Source of the DNA: an uncultured Rhodospirillales bacterium
Lineage (GTDB): Bacteria; Pseudomonadota; Alphaproteobacteria; Acetobacterales; Acetobacteraceae
NCBI GenBank assembly: GCA_945957135.1
Contig: CAMFLK010000003.1
Span: 1 to 51,728, forward strand
DNA: 51,728 nt
Direction of reading: 5' to 3'
The position numbers and the translations under genes are program-made. Below the pieces are notes generated by a model. That model did no database searches and was not told where the DNA came from. It saw only the letters and a list, made by a program, of their open reading frames with translations. Position 1 is the first letter of the stretch, and every line of letters begins with the position of its first letter. Of the stretch, positions 34,255-42,675 are shown one piece after another.

Positions 34255-35427
34255 ATGGCTGACCTCGTCGTCTCTCCCGAACAGGCCCGTGCGCGGGTGA
34301 TGCGCCCGGCCGACTACGTCTCGTGCCCGACCGCCTTCATCGACTGCAAGAAGCCGGGCTCGCACCTCAAGCAGAACTACTCGATGATCGGGCCGGGCGT
34401 GACCACATCGACCGACCAGGTGGTGAACCTGCGCGAGCCGCACGGCTTCAATATCGGCGCCGCCGCCATGCCCACGGGCATCACCAACAACCTGCACATC
34501 CATTTCACCGCCGAGGTGTTCATGGTGTTCGGCGGCGACTTCACCTTCCGCTGGGGCGACAACGGCGCGGATGGCGCGTTCACCGGCCATGACGGCGACA
34601 TTCTCTCCGTTCCCACCTGGATCTTCCGCGGCTTCGTCAATGCCGGCCCGCCCGAGGCGATGGTGTTCACCACGCTGGGCGGGGACGATACCGGCGGCAT
34701 CATCTGGCATCCCTCGATCATCACCGAGGCGGCGCAGTACGGGCTGTACCTGACCAAGGACAACATCCTGGTGGACACCGCCACCGGCGCCGCGCCGCCG
34801 CCGCCGGAGGAGCGCATCGATCTGATGGGGGCGGAGGAGATCGCGCGGCTGCGCCACTATTCCGTGGCGGAGATGCGCCGCCGCGTCGTCACCGTCGCCG
34901 ACCGCGTGTGGTCCGCCGACGCGTTGCTCGATTCCTGCCTGCCCGGCCATGCCAGCGAGATCGCGCCGGTGATCGGCTTCGGCATCAGCCAGGACCGCGA
35001 CCACGCCGCGCCCATCACCAACCCGCACGGCTTCTCCCATGAATGGCTGCGCCTGGCACCGGGCCAGTCGGTCTCGCGCTTCCGCATCGCGGAGAAGCAG
35101 GTGCTGCTGGCCCATACCGGCGCCTTCACCGTCACGCTCAACGCGCCGGGGCACGAGGTGGCGCTGCCACTGGAAGCCTGGGGCATGGTCTCCGTGCCCG
35201 CCCATGCCTGGCGCAGCATCCGCAACGACAGCGACAGCCCCGCCGAGCTGCTGGTCATCACCGCCGGCGACGGGCGCAAGATTCCAGAATGGCCGGCGGA
35301 GACGGTGGCCGCCGCCCGCGCCATGGGCCGCGCGGTGGACCGCAGTGGCATGATCGCGCCGGCCCATCTGCTGCCGAACTACGTGATCGGCCAACAATCC
35401 GTGGCCAAAGCGAAGGAAACGCCATGA
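34255..35427 (+). CDS. Double-cupin protein of the ABC operon
   Basis: A 390-residue protein with two cupin domains. The first (about 80-140) has metal-ligand motif 1 as HIHFTAEVFMVFGGDF, but in motif 2, VPTWIFRGFVN, an Arg stands where the usual third His would be. The second (about 260-350) lacks HxH and has VPAHAWRSIRN in motif 2, again with Arg in the His position. It is soluble with no signal peptide. Double cupins are often dioxygenases or isomerases, but the altered ligands mean metal binding is uncertain. It overlaps the next gene by 4 bp, which ties it to the NTF2-like proteins. Confidence 0.8.
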   Translation: MADLVVSPEQARARVMRPADYVSCPTAFIDCKKPGSHLKQNYSMIGPGVTTSTDQVVNLREPHGFNIGAAAMPTGITNNLHIHFTAEVFMVFGGDFTFRWGDNGADGAFTGHDGDILSVPTWIFRGFVNAGPPEAMVFTTLGGDDTGGIIWHPSIITEAAQYGLYLTKDNILVDTATGAAPPPPEERIDLMGAEEIARLRHYSVAEMRRRVVTVADRVWSADALLDSCLPGHASEIAPVIGFGISQDRDHAAPITNPHGFSHEWLRLAPGQSVSRFRIAEKQVLLAHTGAFTVTLNAPGHEVALPLEAWGMVSVPAHAWRSIRNDSDSPAELLVITAGDGRKIPEWPAETVAAARAMGRAVDRSGMIAPAHLLPNYVIGQQSVAKAKETP

Positions 35428-36536
35428 ACGACTCGCACTCCCCGCGCAGCGTGCCCACGGGCGATGAGGTGCTGCATGTCGAGCGCCACGACTTCACCAC
35501 GCTGGTGCCGACCGACCGGCCGCGCGCCCAGAGCCTGCGCGGCTTCGACCCGTGCTACACGGACATCGTGGACTACATCGTGCGCTGCACCCACCGCATC
35601 TGGGACGAGCGCGACATCGGGCTGATCTACACCCACTACACCCATAATTCGGACGTGTACTACAACCTCAAATCGGTGCATGACCGCGAGGACATCGTGC
35701 GCGACACGATCCAGCGCCTGGCGGTGTTTCCCGAGCGGCGCGGCATGGCCACGCAGGTGATCTGGCGCGGCAACGATGTCGATGGGTTCTACACCTCCCA
35801 CCTCGTCACCGGCAGCGGGCGGCACACCCAGGACGGACCCTACGGCAAGCCCACCGGCCGCGCCTTCTCCACCCGCACCATCGCCGACTGCATGATCCTG
35901 GAGAACCGCATCTACCGCGAATGGATCGCCACCGACGGCATGGCGCTGATCCGCCAGCTCGGCCTCGATCCGCACCCGATCGCCGAGGCGACGGCGCGCG
36001 AGCTGCTCGGCAAGGGGCACGGCGTGCTCGATTTCGGCGAGAACCGCCGGATGATCGGCCAGTACCCGCCGGAGGAAGCGGCCGACCTGTCGATCGCCCA
36101 CAGCGATGGCGAAGCCGAGCTGCTGGGCTGGCTGCACGCGATGTTCAACCGCCGCATGCTCGGCGAGATCGACCGGCGCTACGCCGCCAACGTGCTGTAT
36201 CACGGCACCTGCAAGCGCGACCTGTATGGCCGCCGCGCGGTGCTGCACCGCACGCTGCAGCTGATCGCCACCATGCCCGACTGCGTATGGGTGCCGCAGC
36301 ACATCTGCTCGGTGCCGAGCGAGGAGGGCGGCGAGAAGATCGCGGTGCGCTGGATCATGGAAGGCCACCATCTCGGCCACGCCATGATGGGTCCGCCCAC
36401 CGGCCACCGCATCCTGCTGCTGGGCATGTCGCACTACCACGTCATCGACGGAAAGGTGGTGGAGCAGTGGGACGTGTACGACGAGATGGCGATGCTGGCG
36501 CAGATCAAGCTGGGCGCCCTGGCCATGGCGGCGTGA
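35424..36536 (+). CDS. Tandem NTF2/SnoaL-like protein, 370 residues
   Basis: A soluble protein with two NTF2-like (SnoaL-type) halves, about 45-190 and 225-365. The first half starts with a helix IVDYIVRCTHRIWDERDIGL and ends IADCMILENRIYREWIATDG; the second starts LLGWLHAMFNRRMLGEIDRR and ends HVIDGKVVEQWDVYDEMAML. The N-IY-EW and G-KVVEQWDVYD endings are the family's last strand and helix. These folds serve as hydrolases, isomerases, cyclases or plain binding proteins, so no reaction is assigned. Start coupling (4-bp ATGA overlap) to the cupin gene suggests joint action. Confidence 0.8.
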   Translation: MNDSHSPRSVPTGDEVLHVERHDFTTLVPTDRPRAQSLRGFDPCYTDIVDYIVRCTHRIWDERDIGLIYTHYTHNSDVYYNLKSVHDREDIVRDTIQRLAVFPERRGMATQVIWRGNDVDGFYTSHLVTGSGRHTQDGPYGKPTGRAFSTRTIADCMILENRIYREWIATDGMALIRQLGLDPHPIAEATARELLGKGHGVLDFGENRRMIGQYPPEEAADLSIAHSDGEAELLGWLHAMFNRRMLGEIDRRYAANVLYHGTCKRDLYGRRAVLHRTLQLIATMPDCVWVPQHICSVPSEEGGEKIAVRWIMEGHHLGHAMMGPPTGHRILLLGMSHYHVIDGKVVEQWDVYDEMAMLAQIKLGALAMAA

Positions 36537-36540
36537 CGCC

Positions 36541-37515
36541 ATGGTGATGAAAGGTTTCGACCCGCGCTGGAAAGATCCCGAGCACTACATCATCGGCATC
36601 ACCGAGGAGATCTGGGAGGGGCGCGACTTCGCGTCCCTCCACCGCTATTACGCGCCCGACATCATCGTGCGGTCGCCGACCTCGCTGGTGGTGGGCAACC
36701 AGGGCGTGATCGCGGCGACCATGTCCCAGCTCGCCGAGTTTCCGGACCGCGCGATCCTCGCCGAGGACGTGATCTGGTCGCCGGCCAGCGATGGCGGGTT
36801 CCTGTCCTCCCACCGCACCGTCTCGATCGCGACGCATGCGCATGACGGCGCCCATGGCGTGGCCAAGGGCACGCGGCTGACCTACCGGGTGATCGCGGAT
36901 TGCGCGGCGCGCGACAACGTCATCTACGACGAGTGGCTGGTGCGCGACACCGGCGCGGTGGTGCGCCAGCTGGGCTGGGAGCCCAGGGAATACGCCGCCG
37001 ACCAGATCGCCCGCGCCGGCGGGCCGGAGCAGTGCGCGCCGATGCTGCCCGCCCCCGCCGACGCGCCCGGCCCCTATCGCGACACCGGCAACGACCATCC
37101 CGCCGGGCTGCGCTATGCCGGCATCCTCAGCCAGCTCATGGCGGCGGAATTCAGCATCATTCCCCGCGAATACGATCGCGGCGTGCAGCTCGACCTGCCC
37201 GGCGGCCGCACCGCCCACAGCCACGCCGCCGCCGACGCCTTCTGGCTCGGCCTGCGCGCGGCCTTTCCCAGTGCGGCCTTCACCATCCACCACCGCATCG
37301 GCCGCGACGACGCGCCCGGCCCGCCGCGCGCGGCGCTGCGCTGGTCGCTCGCCGGCAGGCACGACGGCTGGGGCGCGTTCGGCGCGCCGACCGGCGCGCC
37401 GGTGCATGTGATGGGCATCAGCCACGCCGAATTCGGCCCGCGCGGGCTGCACCGGGAATTCGTGCTGATCGACGAGACCGCGATCTGGCGGCAGATTCTG
37501 CTGCACACGGGTTGA
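36541..37515 (+). CDS. Tandem NTF2/SnoaL-like protein, 324 residues
   Basis: A second protein of the same type, four bases after the first. Its N-terminal half (about 10-150) parallels that of its neighbour: HYIIGITEEIWEGRDFASLH, then VIADCAARDNVIYDEWLVRD and VRQLGWEP. The C-terminal half (about 180-322) is another, more diverged NTF2-like unit ending in LHREFVLIDETAIWRQIL. The pair may have arisen by duplication and could form a heteromer. Last gene of the compact block; 69 bp separate it from the quinone oxidoreductase. Confidence 0.78.
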   Translation: MVMKGFDPRWKDPEHYIIGITEEIWEGRDFASLHRYYAPDIIVRSPTSLVVGNQGVIAATMSQLAEFPDRAILAEDVIWSPASDGGFLSSHRTVSIATHAHDGAHGVAKGTRLTYRVIADCAARDNVIYDEWLVRDTGAVVRQLGWEPREYAADQIARAGGPEQCAPMLPAPADAPGPYRDTGNDHPAGLRYAGILSQLMAAEFSIIPREYDRGVQLDLPGGRTAHSHAAADAFWLGLRAAFPSAAFTIHHRIGRDDAPGPPRAALRWSLAGRHDGWGAFGAPTGAPVHVMGISHAEFGPRGLHREFVLIDETAIWRQILLHTG

Positions 37516-37584
37516 CGCCCGGCGTCGTCTCCGGCCTTACCGTGGGCGGGCTGAAAGGCTAGGCTCGCGGTGAAGGAACGCCGC

Positions 37585-38589
37585 ATGACCCTGCCCGCCA
37601 CCATGACCATCATCGCCGCCGACCAACCCGGCGGCCCGGACGTGCTGAAGCCCGCCAGCGCGCCCGTGCCGGTGCCGCGCGCCGACGAAATCCTCATCCG
37701 CGTGCAGGCGGCCGGGGTGAACCGGCCAGACGTGGCGCAGCGCGCCGGCAGCTACCCGCCGCCGCCGGGCGCGAGCCCGATCATCGGGCTGGAAGTGGCC
37801 GGCGAGGTGGTGGCGGCCGGCGCGGAGGTGACGCAATGGCGCCTTGGCGACCGGGTGTGCGCGCTGGCCAATGGTGGCGGCTACGCGGACTATTGCGCGG
37901 TGCCCGCCGGCCAGGCGCTGCCCTGGCCCAAGGGCTACGATGCGCTGCGCGCGGCGGCGCTGCCGGAGACCTATTTCACCGTCTGGGCCAACCTGTTCAT
38001 GCTCGGCCGGCTCGCGGCAGGCGAGAGTGTGCTGGTGCATGGCGGCACCTCGGGCATCGGCGTCACCGCGCTGCAACTCGCCGCCGCCTTCGGCGCCACC
38101 GCCTATGCCACGGCGGGGTCGGCGGAGAAGGTGGCGGCCTGCCTGCGCCTGGGGGCGGCGGCCGCGATCGACTATCGCGCGCAGGACTTCCTCGAGGAGG
38201 TGAAGCGGCTGACCGGCGGGCGCGGCGTGGATGTGGTGCTGGACATGGTCGGCGCCGCCTATTTCCCGCGCAACATCGCCTGCCTGGCGATGGACGGGCG
38301 GCTGGTGCAGATCGCGTTCCTGCAAGGCGCCGTCGTCGAAAAATTCAACCTCACGCCGATCATGACGCGGCGGCTGACCGTGACGGGCTCCACCATGCGC
38401 CCGCGCAGCACGGCGCAGAAGGCGGCGATCGCGGCGGAGCTGCGGGCGAAGGTGTGGCCGCTGCTGGATGAAGGAAGCTGCGGCCCGGTGATCCACAAGG
38501 TGTTCCCGCTCGCCGAGGCGGCGGCGGCGCATGCGCTGATGGAGAGCAGCGCTCATATCGGCAAGATCATGCTGAAAGTCGCGGATTGA
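37585..38589 (+). CDS. NAD(P)H quinone oxidoreductase (zinc-free MDR family)
   Basis: A 334-residue medium-chain reductase of the zeta-crystallin/PIG3-like group. [20 protein letters not shown] (about 43-62) and the nucleotide-binding [20 protein letters not shown] (about 147-166) are typical. The usual catalytic zinc ligands of alcohol dehydrogenases are missing, as expected for this group. I use ATG 37585, with AAGGAA eight bases upstream, over GTG 37570. Its stop overlaps the DMT gene start. Confidence 0.9.
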   Translation: MTLPATMTIIAADQPGGPDVLKPASAPVPVPRADEILIRVQAAGVNRPDVAQRAGSYPPPPGASPIIGLEVAGEVVAAGAEVTQWRLGDRVCALANGGGYADYCAVPAGQALPWPKGYDALRAAALPETYFTVWANLFMLGRLAAGESVLVHGGTSGIGVTALQLAAAFGATAYATAGSAEKVAACLRLGAAAAIDYRAQDFLEEVKRLTGGRGVDVVLDMVGAAYFPRNIACLAMDGRLVQIAFLQGAVVEKFNLTPIMTRRLTVTGSTMRPRSTAQKAAIAAELRAKVWPLLDEGSCGPVIHKVFPLAEAAAAHALMESSAHIGKIMLKVAD

Positions 38590-39485
38590 GCGCGGTGACG
38601 GCCGAACGGCTGCCGGCCGCCGGGCTGGTGCAGCTCGGCGCCTCCGTGGTGCTGCTGGCCAGCGGCTGGCCGGTGACCAAGCTGGCGGTGGCGGCGGGCG
38701 CGACGCCGATCTGGTTCGCGGTGGGGCGCGCCGGCTTCTCCTGCCTCACCGCCTTCACCGTGCTCGGCCTGCTCGGGCGGCAGCGGCTGCCGGGGCGGCG
38801 GGATTGGCCGGCGATGGTCTCGGTGGGGCTGCTGCAGCTCGCGGCATTCTTCGCCTTCGCCCATCTCGCGGTGGCCTGGGTGCCGGCCGGGCGCACCGCG
38901 ATCCTGTCCAACGTCACCACCATCTTCATCGTGCCGCTCTCGGTGCTGGTGCTGGGCGAGCGCATTCCGCCGCGCCGCTGGATCGCGGCGGGGCTGGGCG
39001 TGGCCGGCGTGGCGGTGCTGATGAGCCCCTGGGCGATGGACTGGTCGGTGCGCACCACGCTGATCGGCCATCTGTTCCTGCTCGGCGCCGCGGCCGCCTT
39101 CGCGCTGTCGATGACCGTGGTGCGGGCGCGGCCGCCGCGCATGACGATGCTGGAGCTGCTGCCCTGGTGCTTCCTGGTGGCCACCGCCACCCTGCTGCCG
39201 CTCGCTTTCGCGATGGGCGAGGGGGTGGGGCACTGGCCGCCGCCGGCGCTGGGCGCGATGGCCTATATCGGCTTCCTCGCCGGGCCGCTGGGCACCTGGT
39301 GCGTGATGCAGGCGGCGGTGAGCCTGCCGGCGATGGTGGCCTCGGTGGGGTTCCTGATGACCCCCGCGGCGGGGCTGATCTTCTCCACCCTGCTGCTCGG
39401 CGAGGCGCTGGGGCCCGACCTGCTGCTGGGCTCGGCGATGATCCTCGGCGGCGTGGCCTTCGCCGCCTGGCCGGCGCGGCGCTGA
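38586..39485 (+). CDS. DMT/EamA-family transporter
   Basis: A 299-residue membrane protein with about ten helices arranged as two five-helix EamA repeats ([25 protein letters not shown]-type end of the first repeat at about 98-122; [24 protein letters not shown]-type end of the second). Such proteins export amino acids, nucleosides or other metabolites. The start is TTG 38586, overlapping the previous stop; GTG 38595 is possible. Its stop overlaps the hydrolase start (TGATG). Confidence 0.86.
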   Translation: MSAVTAERLPAAGLVQLGASVVLLASGWPVTKLAVAAGATPIWFAVGRAGFSCLTAFTVLGLLGRQRLPGRRDWPAMVSVGLLQLAAFFAFAHLAVAWVPAGRTAILSNVTTIFIVPLSVLVLGERIPPRRWIAAGLGVAGVAVLMSPWAMDWSVRTTLIGHLFLLGAAAAFALSMTVVRARPPRMTMLELLPWCFLVATATLLPLAFAMGEGVGHWPPPALGAMAYIGFLAGPLGTWCVMQAAVSLPAMVASVGFLMTPAAGLIFSTLLLGEALGPDLLLGSAMILGGVAFAAWPARR

Positions 39486-40234
39486 TGCTGCTGCATGGGG
39501 TCGAGATGGGGCAAGGGCCGCCGGTGGCGCTGCTGCACGGGTTGTTCGGCCAGGCCGGGAATTTCGGCACGGTGCAGAAGGCGCTGGCGGCGGAGCGGCG
39601 GGTGATCGCGCTCGACCTGCGCAACCACGGCGCCAGCCCGCACGCCCCGGTGATGGGCTATCCCGCGATGGCCGAGGATGTGCTGGAGACGCTGCGCGAC
39701 CTCCGCGCCCTGCCCTGCGCGCTGGTCGGCCATTCGATGGGCGGCAAGGTGGCGATGCAGGCGGCGATCGAGGCGCCCGCCGCGGTGGCGCGGCTGGTGG
39801 TGTCGGACATCGCCCCGCGCGCCTATCCGCCGGGCTTCCGCACCTATGCCGCGGCGATGCGGGCGCTGCCCCCCGGCCTGACGCGCGCCGAGGCCGACCG
39901 CGCGCTGGTCGCCACGGTGGACGATGCGGGCGTGCGCGCCTTCCTGCTGCAGAATTTCCGTTTCGGCGCCGATCCCGGCTGGCGCATCGGGCTCGACGCC
40001 ATCGCCGAATCCCTGCCGGCGATCGAGGGGTTCCCGGCGCAGGAGGGGGCCTATCCCGGCCCCGCCCTGTTCATCGCCGGCGGCCGCTCCGACTACATCC
40101 GCGCCGAGGACCGGCCGGCGATCCGCGCCCTGTTCCCCGCCGCCCGTTTCCTCACCCTGAAGCAGGCGGGCCATTGGGTGCATGCCGACGACCCCCAGGG
40201 CTTCACGGCGGCGCTGCGGGCTTTCCTGGCTTGA
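39485..40234 (+). CDS. Alpha/beta hydrolase (YbfF-type esterase)
   Basis: A 249-residue hydrolase. The oxyanion region LLHGLFGQAGNF is near residue 17-28, the nucleophile elbow is VGHSMGGK (Ser at about 82), and the catalytic His is in AGHWVHADDP near the C-terminus (about 228). RNHGASPHAP follows the third strand, as in YbfF-like esterases. The substrate is unknown. It is the last gene of the oxidoreductase-exporter run, and its 3' end overlaps the convergent AlkA-type gene by 32 bp. Confidence 0.88.
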   Translation: MLLHGVEMGQGPPVALLHGLFGQAGNFGTVQKALAAERRVIALDLRNHGASPHAPVMGYPAMAEDVLETLRDLRALPCALVGHSMGGKVAMQAAIEAPAAVARLVVSDIAPRAYPPGFRTYAAAMRALPPGLTRAEADRALVATVDDAGVRAFLLQNFRFGADPGWRIGLDAIAESLPAIEGFPAQEGAYPGPALFIAGGRSDYIRAEDRPAIRALFPAARFLTLKQAGHWVHADDPQGFTAALRAFLA

Positions 40235-40838
40235 TCCGCTCCTCCGCCGCCCGCCACAGATACCAGGCGGCGGTGCTGCGATGCGGCGACCACGCCTCGC
40301 CCATCGCCGCCAGCTCCTTCGGCTTGGGCTGTGCCTCCAGGCCGAACAGCACGCGGAAGCCCTCGCGCACGCCGAAATCGTCCACCGGCAGCACGTCCGG
40401 CCGGCCGAGGCAGAACATCAGCAGCATCTCCACCGTCCAGCGCCCGACGCCGCGGATGGCGGTGAGGCGCGCGATCAGCTCGGCATCGCTCAGCCGGGCG
40501 GCCTGGCGGCGGGTGGGCACCTGCCCGGCGGCGGCATGGGCGGCGATGTCGCGGATCGCCGCGGCCTTGGCGGCGGACAGGCCGCAGCCGCGCATCGCCG
40601 CCTCGGACAGCGACAGCACATGGGCCGGCGCGGGAAAGCCGTCGCCGGGAAACAGGGCGATGAACCGGCCGAGAATGGTCTCCGCCGCGCGGGCGTGCAG
40701 TTGCTGATAGGCGATGGCGCGCACCAGGGATTCGTAGGGCTGGTATGTCTGCACGATCAGCCGGCACGGCCCCACACGGCGGATCAGCCCGGCCCAGGCG
40801 GGGTCGGCGGCGCGGAGATGGCGGAGTGCGGCGCTCAT
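40203..40838 (-). CDS. DNA-3-methyladenine glycosylase II (AlkA-type)
   Basis: A 211-residue base-excision repair glycosylase that removes alkylated purines. The helix-hairpin-helix LTAIRGVGRWTVEMLLMFCL (about 124-143) is followed by the catalytic Asp in VLPVDDFGVREG (about 147-158). It lacks the N-terminal beta domain of E. coli AlkA, so it is the short type common in alphaproteobacteria. I start at MSAALRH (40838); a longer start at 40853 is possible. Confidence 0.9.
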   Translation of the reverse strand: MSAALRHLRAADPAWAGLIRRVGPCRLIVQTYQPYESLVRAIAYQQLHARAAETILGRFIALFPGDGFPAPAHVLSLSEAAMRGCGLSAAKAAAIRDIAAHAAAGQVPTRRQAARLSDAELIARLTAIRGVGRWTVEMLLMFCLGRPDVLPVDDFGVREGFRVLFGLEAQPKPKELAAMGEAWSPHRSTAAWYLWRAAEERIKPGKPAAPP

Positions 40839-40869
40839 CGGACGGCTCCCCAAGCTGGTCCCATTCTTG

Positions 40870-42270
40870 TCACCCGAGGGCGATGGAAGCCATGCCGATC
40901 AGCAGGGCGGCGGGGACGATCGGCCAGGTATGCCGCCACACGGAAGACGGGCTGGCCCCGCCGCCCGCCAGGCCGGAGGCCACGGCGGCGAGCTGGGGCG
41001 AGATCAGCAGCAGCGGCGAGCCGTTCTGCACCGCCGGCAGCACCAGCGGCCCCAGCCCGGCGGCATGGCCGATCGCCGCCTGCAACGGCATCATCGCACT
41101 GTTGGCGCCGACATTGCTGCCGGCGAAGAAGCCGGTGATGCCGGCCAGCAGGGGCGCCGCATAGGGCGCCGCCGCCCCGAACGAGCCGACCAGCGCCATG
41201 GCGAGCGCGGTGGGCACGCCGGCATTGGCCAGCAGCCGGGCGAGCAGCACGAACATCAGCAGCGCCGCCGCCGGCCGCAGCGCGCGGCGAAAGCCGGTCG
41301 CCAGCAGATGGAAGGGCCGCGGACGCATCGCCACCAGCAGCAGCGCCACCAGCCACAGCGCCACCACCGCATGGGTCAGCGGCAGGGCGGGCAGTTCGGC
41401 ATAGGGGCGCAGCGCCGGCGGGTCGCGCCAGGCGCGGCTGGCCAGCAGCACCGTGGCCAGCAGCAGATAGGGGGAGGCCACGCGCAGCACCGCCAGCCAC
41501 GGCTCCACCCCACGCGGCCGCAGCCGCAGCAGCAGCCGGACCGCCAGCAGCAGCCCGGTGGCGAGGAAGCCGCAGAACTCCCATGGGGCGACGTGATGCA
41601 GCAGGATCAGCAGCGCGCCGATCGCCGCCACCCAGCCGGCCTGCCCCCCGCGCCGCCGCGCCGGCACGGGGTGGCCGGCCTGGGCGCACCAGTGCCAGAA
41701 CAGCGGCAGCAGCATCGCCAGCAGGGCCGCGAGCAGCCAGGCATTGCGCGAAGCCAGCGCCTGGGCCGGCACGCCGGCCAGCGCCGCGCCGATCAGCGTG
41801 CCCGGCCCGAGGCCGCCCCAGGGGATCAGCGTCTGGCTGATCAGCGCGAGGCAGGCCACCGGCGCGCCCGCCAGCCCGACCCGCCGCAGCGCCCCGGCCG
41901 CGAACACCGCCCCCACGCCGAAGCCGGTGATCGTCTCGGCGAACGGCCCCATCAGGAAGGCGGCGGTGAAGATCGTGCCGATCGGGTCCGCCTCCGCCTG
42001 GGTCCCGGCTTGCGGCGCGGCGGCGGAGACGGCGGCGTGGAACACCAGCCCGGCGGTGATGATCCCCACCGGCACCAGCGCCAGCCACAGCCCCTGGGCC
42101 AGCGACGCCACCGCGAAGCCCGGCAGCGCGGAGACCCCCGGCAGCGTCACCAGCGCCGCCGGCAGGCTGAGCGCCAGCGCCACCGCACAGGAAGCCAGCG
42201 GCCCCACCCGCCCGGTCGCCAGCAGCGCCACCAGGGCGAGCAGCGGCAATGCCTGGATCGTCAGGCCCAT
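40870..42270 (-). CDS. L-lactate permease (LctP) family transporter
   Basis: A membrane protein of about 466 residues with a dozen or more helices. The duplicated family signatures are present: GPFAETITGFGVGAVFAAGA in the N-terminal half and TGFFAGSNVGANSAMMPLQ in the C-terminal half. Known members import lactate or glycolate with protons. It is shorter than E. coli LldP. The start is uncertain among 42270, 42282 and TTG 42300; I use 42270 because GGAGGG is 12 bases ahead. No lactate dehydrogenase gene is adjacent. Confidence 0.87.
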   Translation of the reverse strand: MGLTIQALPLLALVALLATGRVGPLASCAVALALSLPAALVTLPGVSALPGFAVASLAQGLWLALVPVGIITAGLVFHAAVSAAAPQAGTQAEADPIGTIFTAAFLMGPFAETITGFGVGAVFAAGALRRVGLAGAPVACLALISQTLIPWGGLGPGTLIGAALAGVPAQALASRNAWLLAALLAMLLPLFWHWCAQAGHPVPARRRGGQAGWVAAIGALLILLHHVAPWEFCGFLATGLLLAVRLLLRLRPRGVEPWLAVLRVASPYLLLATVLLASRAWRDPPALRPYAELPALPLTHAVVALWLVALLLVAMRPRPFHLLATGFRRALRPAAALLMFVLLARLLANAGVPTALAMALVGSFGAAAPYAAPLLAGITGFFAGSNVGANSAMMPLQAAIGHAAGLGPLVLPAVQNGSPLLLISPQLAAVASGLAGGGASPSSVWRHTWPIVPAALLIGMASIALG

Positions 42271-42419
42271 GTGATGCGTCATCCCTCCCACCGGGTGCAA
42301 CCGGGCGATCTCACGAGCGCGTGAAACACAAGTTTGGCGCGTGTCTCGCGATGCCGCGTGCTTGCCTGCGCCGCCCGAACCGCGCGATAAGTATTGTCAA
42401 GCCAGCAGGGCGAAAAGCC

Positions 42420-42629
42420 ATGTTCCGCATTCACCGGCTCGATTTCCGGCAGGACGACCAGGAAGCCGCCGCCCGCCAGACCGCCAGCCTCGGCGGGCTG
42501 GCTCTCACCCTCGCCCTCGTCGTCATCGCCCTGTTCCTGACCAAGCAGCTGCACCACAAGGCGGCGATCGAGGATTGCCTGATGGCCGGCCGCACCAATT
42601 GCGACGTGATGGTCCTGCCGCGCTGGTGA
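42420..42629 (+). CDS. Small single-helix membrane protein
   Basis: A 69-residue protein. It has a charged N-terminus (MFRIHRLDFRQDDQEAAARQ), one hydrophobic helix (about 25-43, LGGLALTLALVVIALFL) and a C-terminal part with two cysteines (DCLMAGRTNC). I know no function. The two cysteines in a short outside tail could form a disulfide. It is divergent from the lactate permease gene and 46 bp ahead of the M20 peptidase. Confidence 0.62.
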   Translation: MFRIHRLDFRQDDQEAAARQTASLGGLALTLALVVIALFLTKQLHHKAAIEDCLMAGRTNCDVMVLPRW

Positions 42630-42675
42630 GTGCCGCAGCCTTGTGCCACCGTCCCCGCGCGTGAAGGGGACGGCA

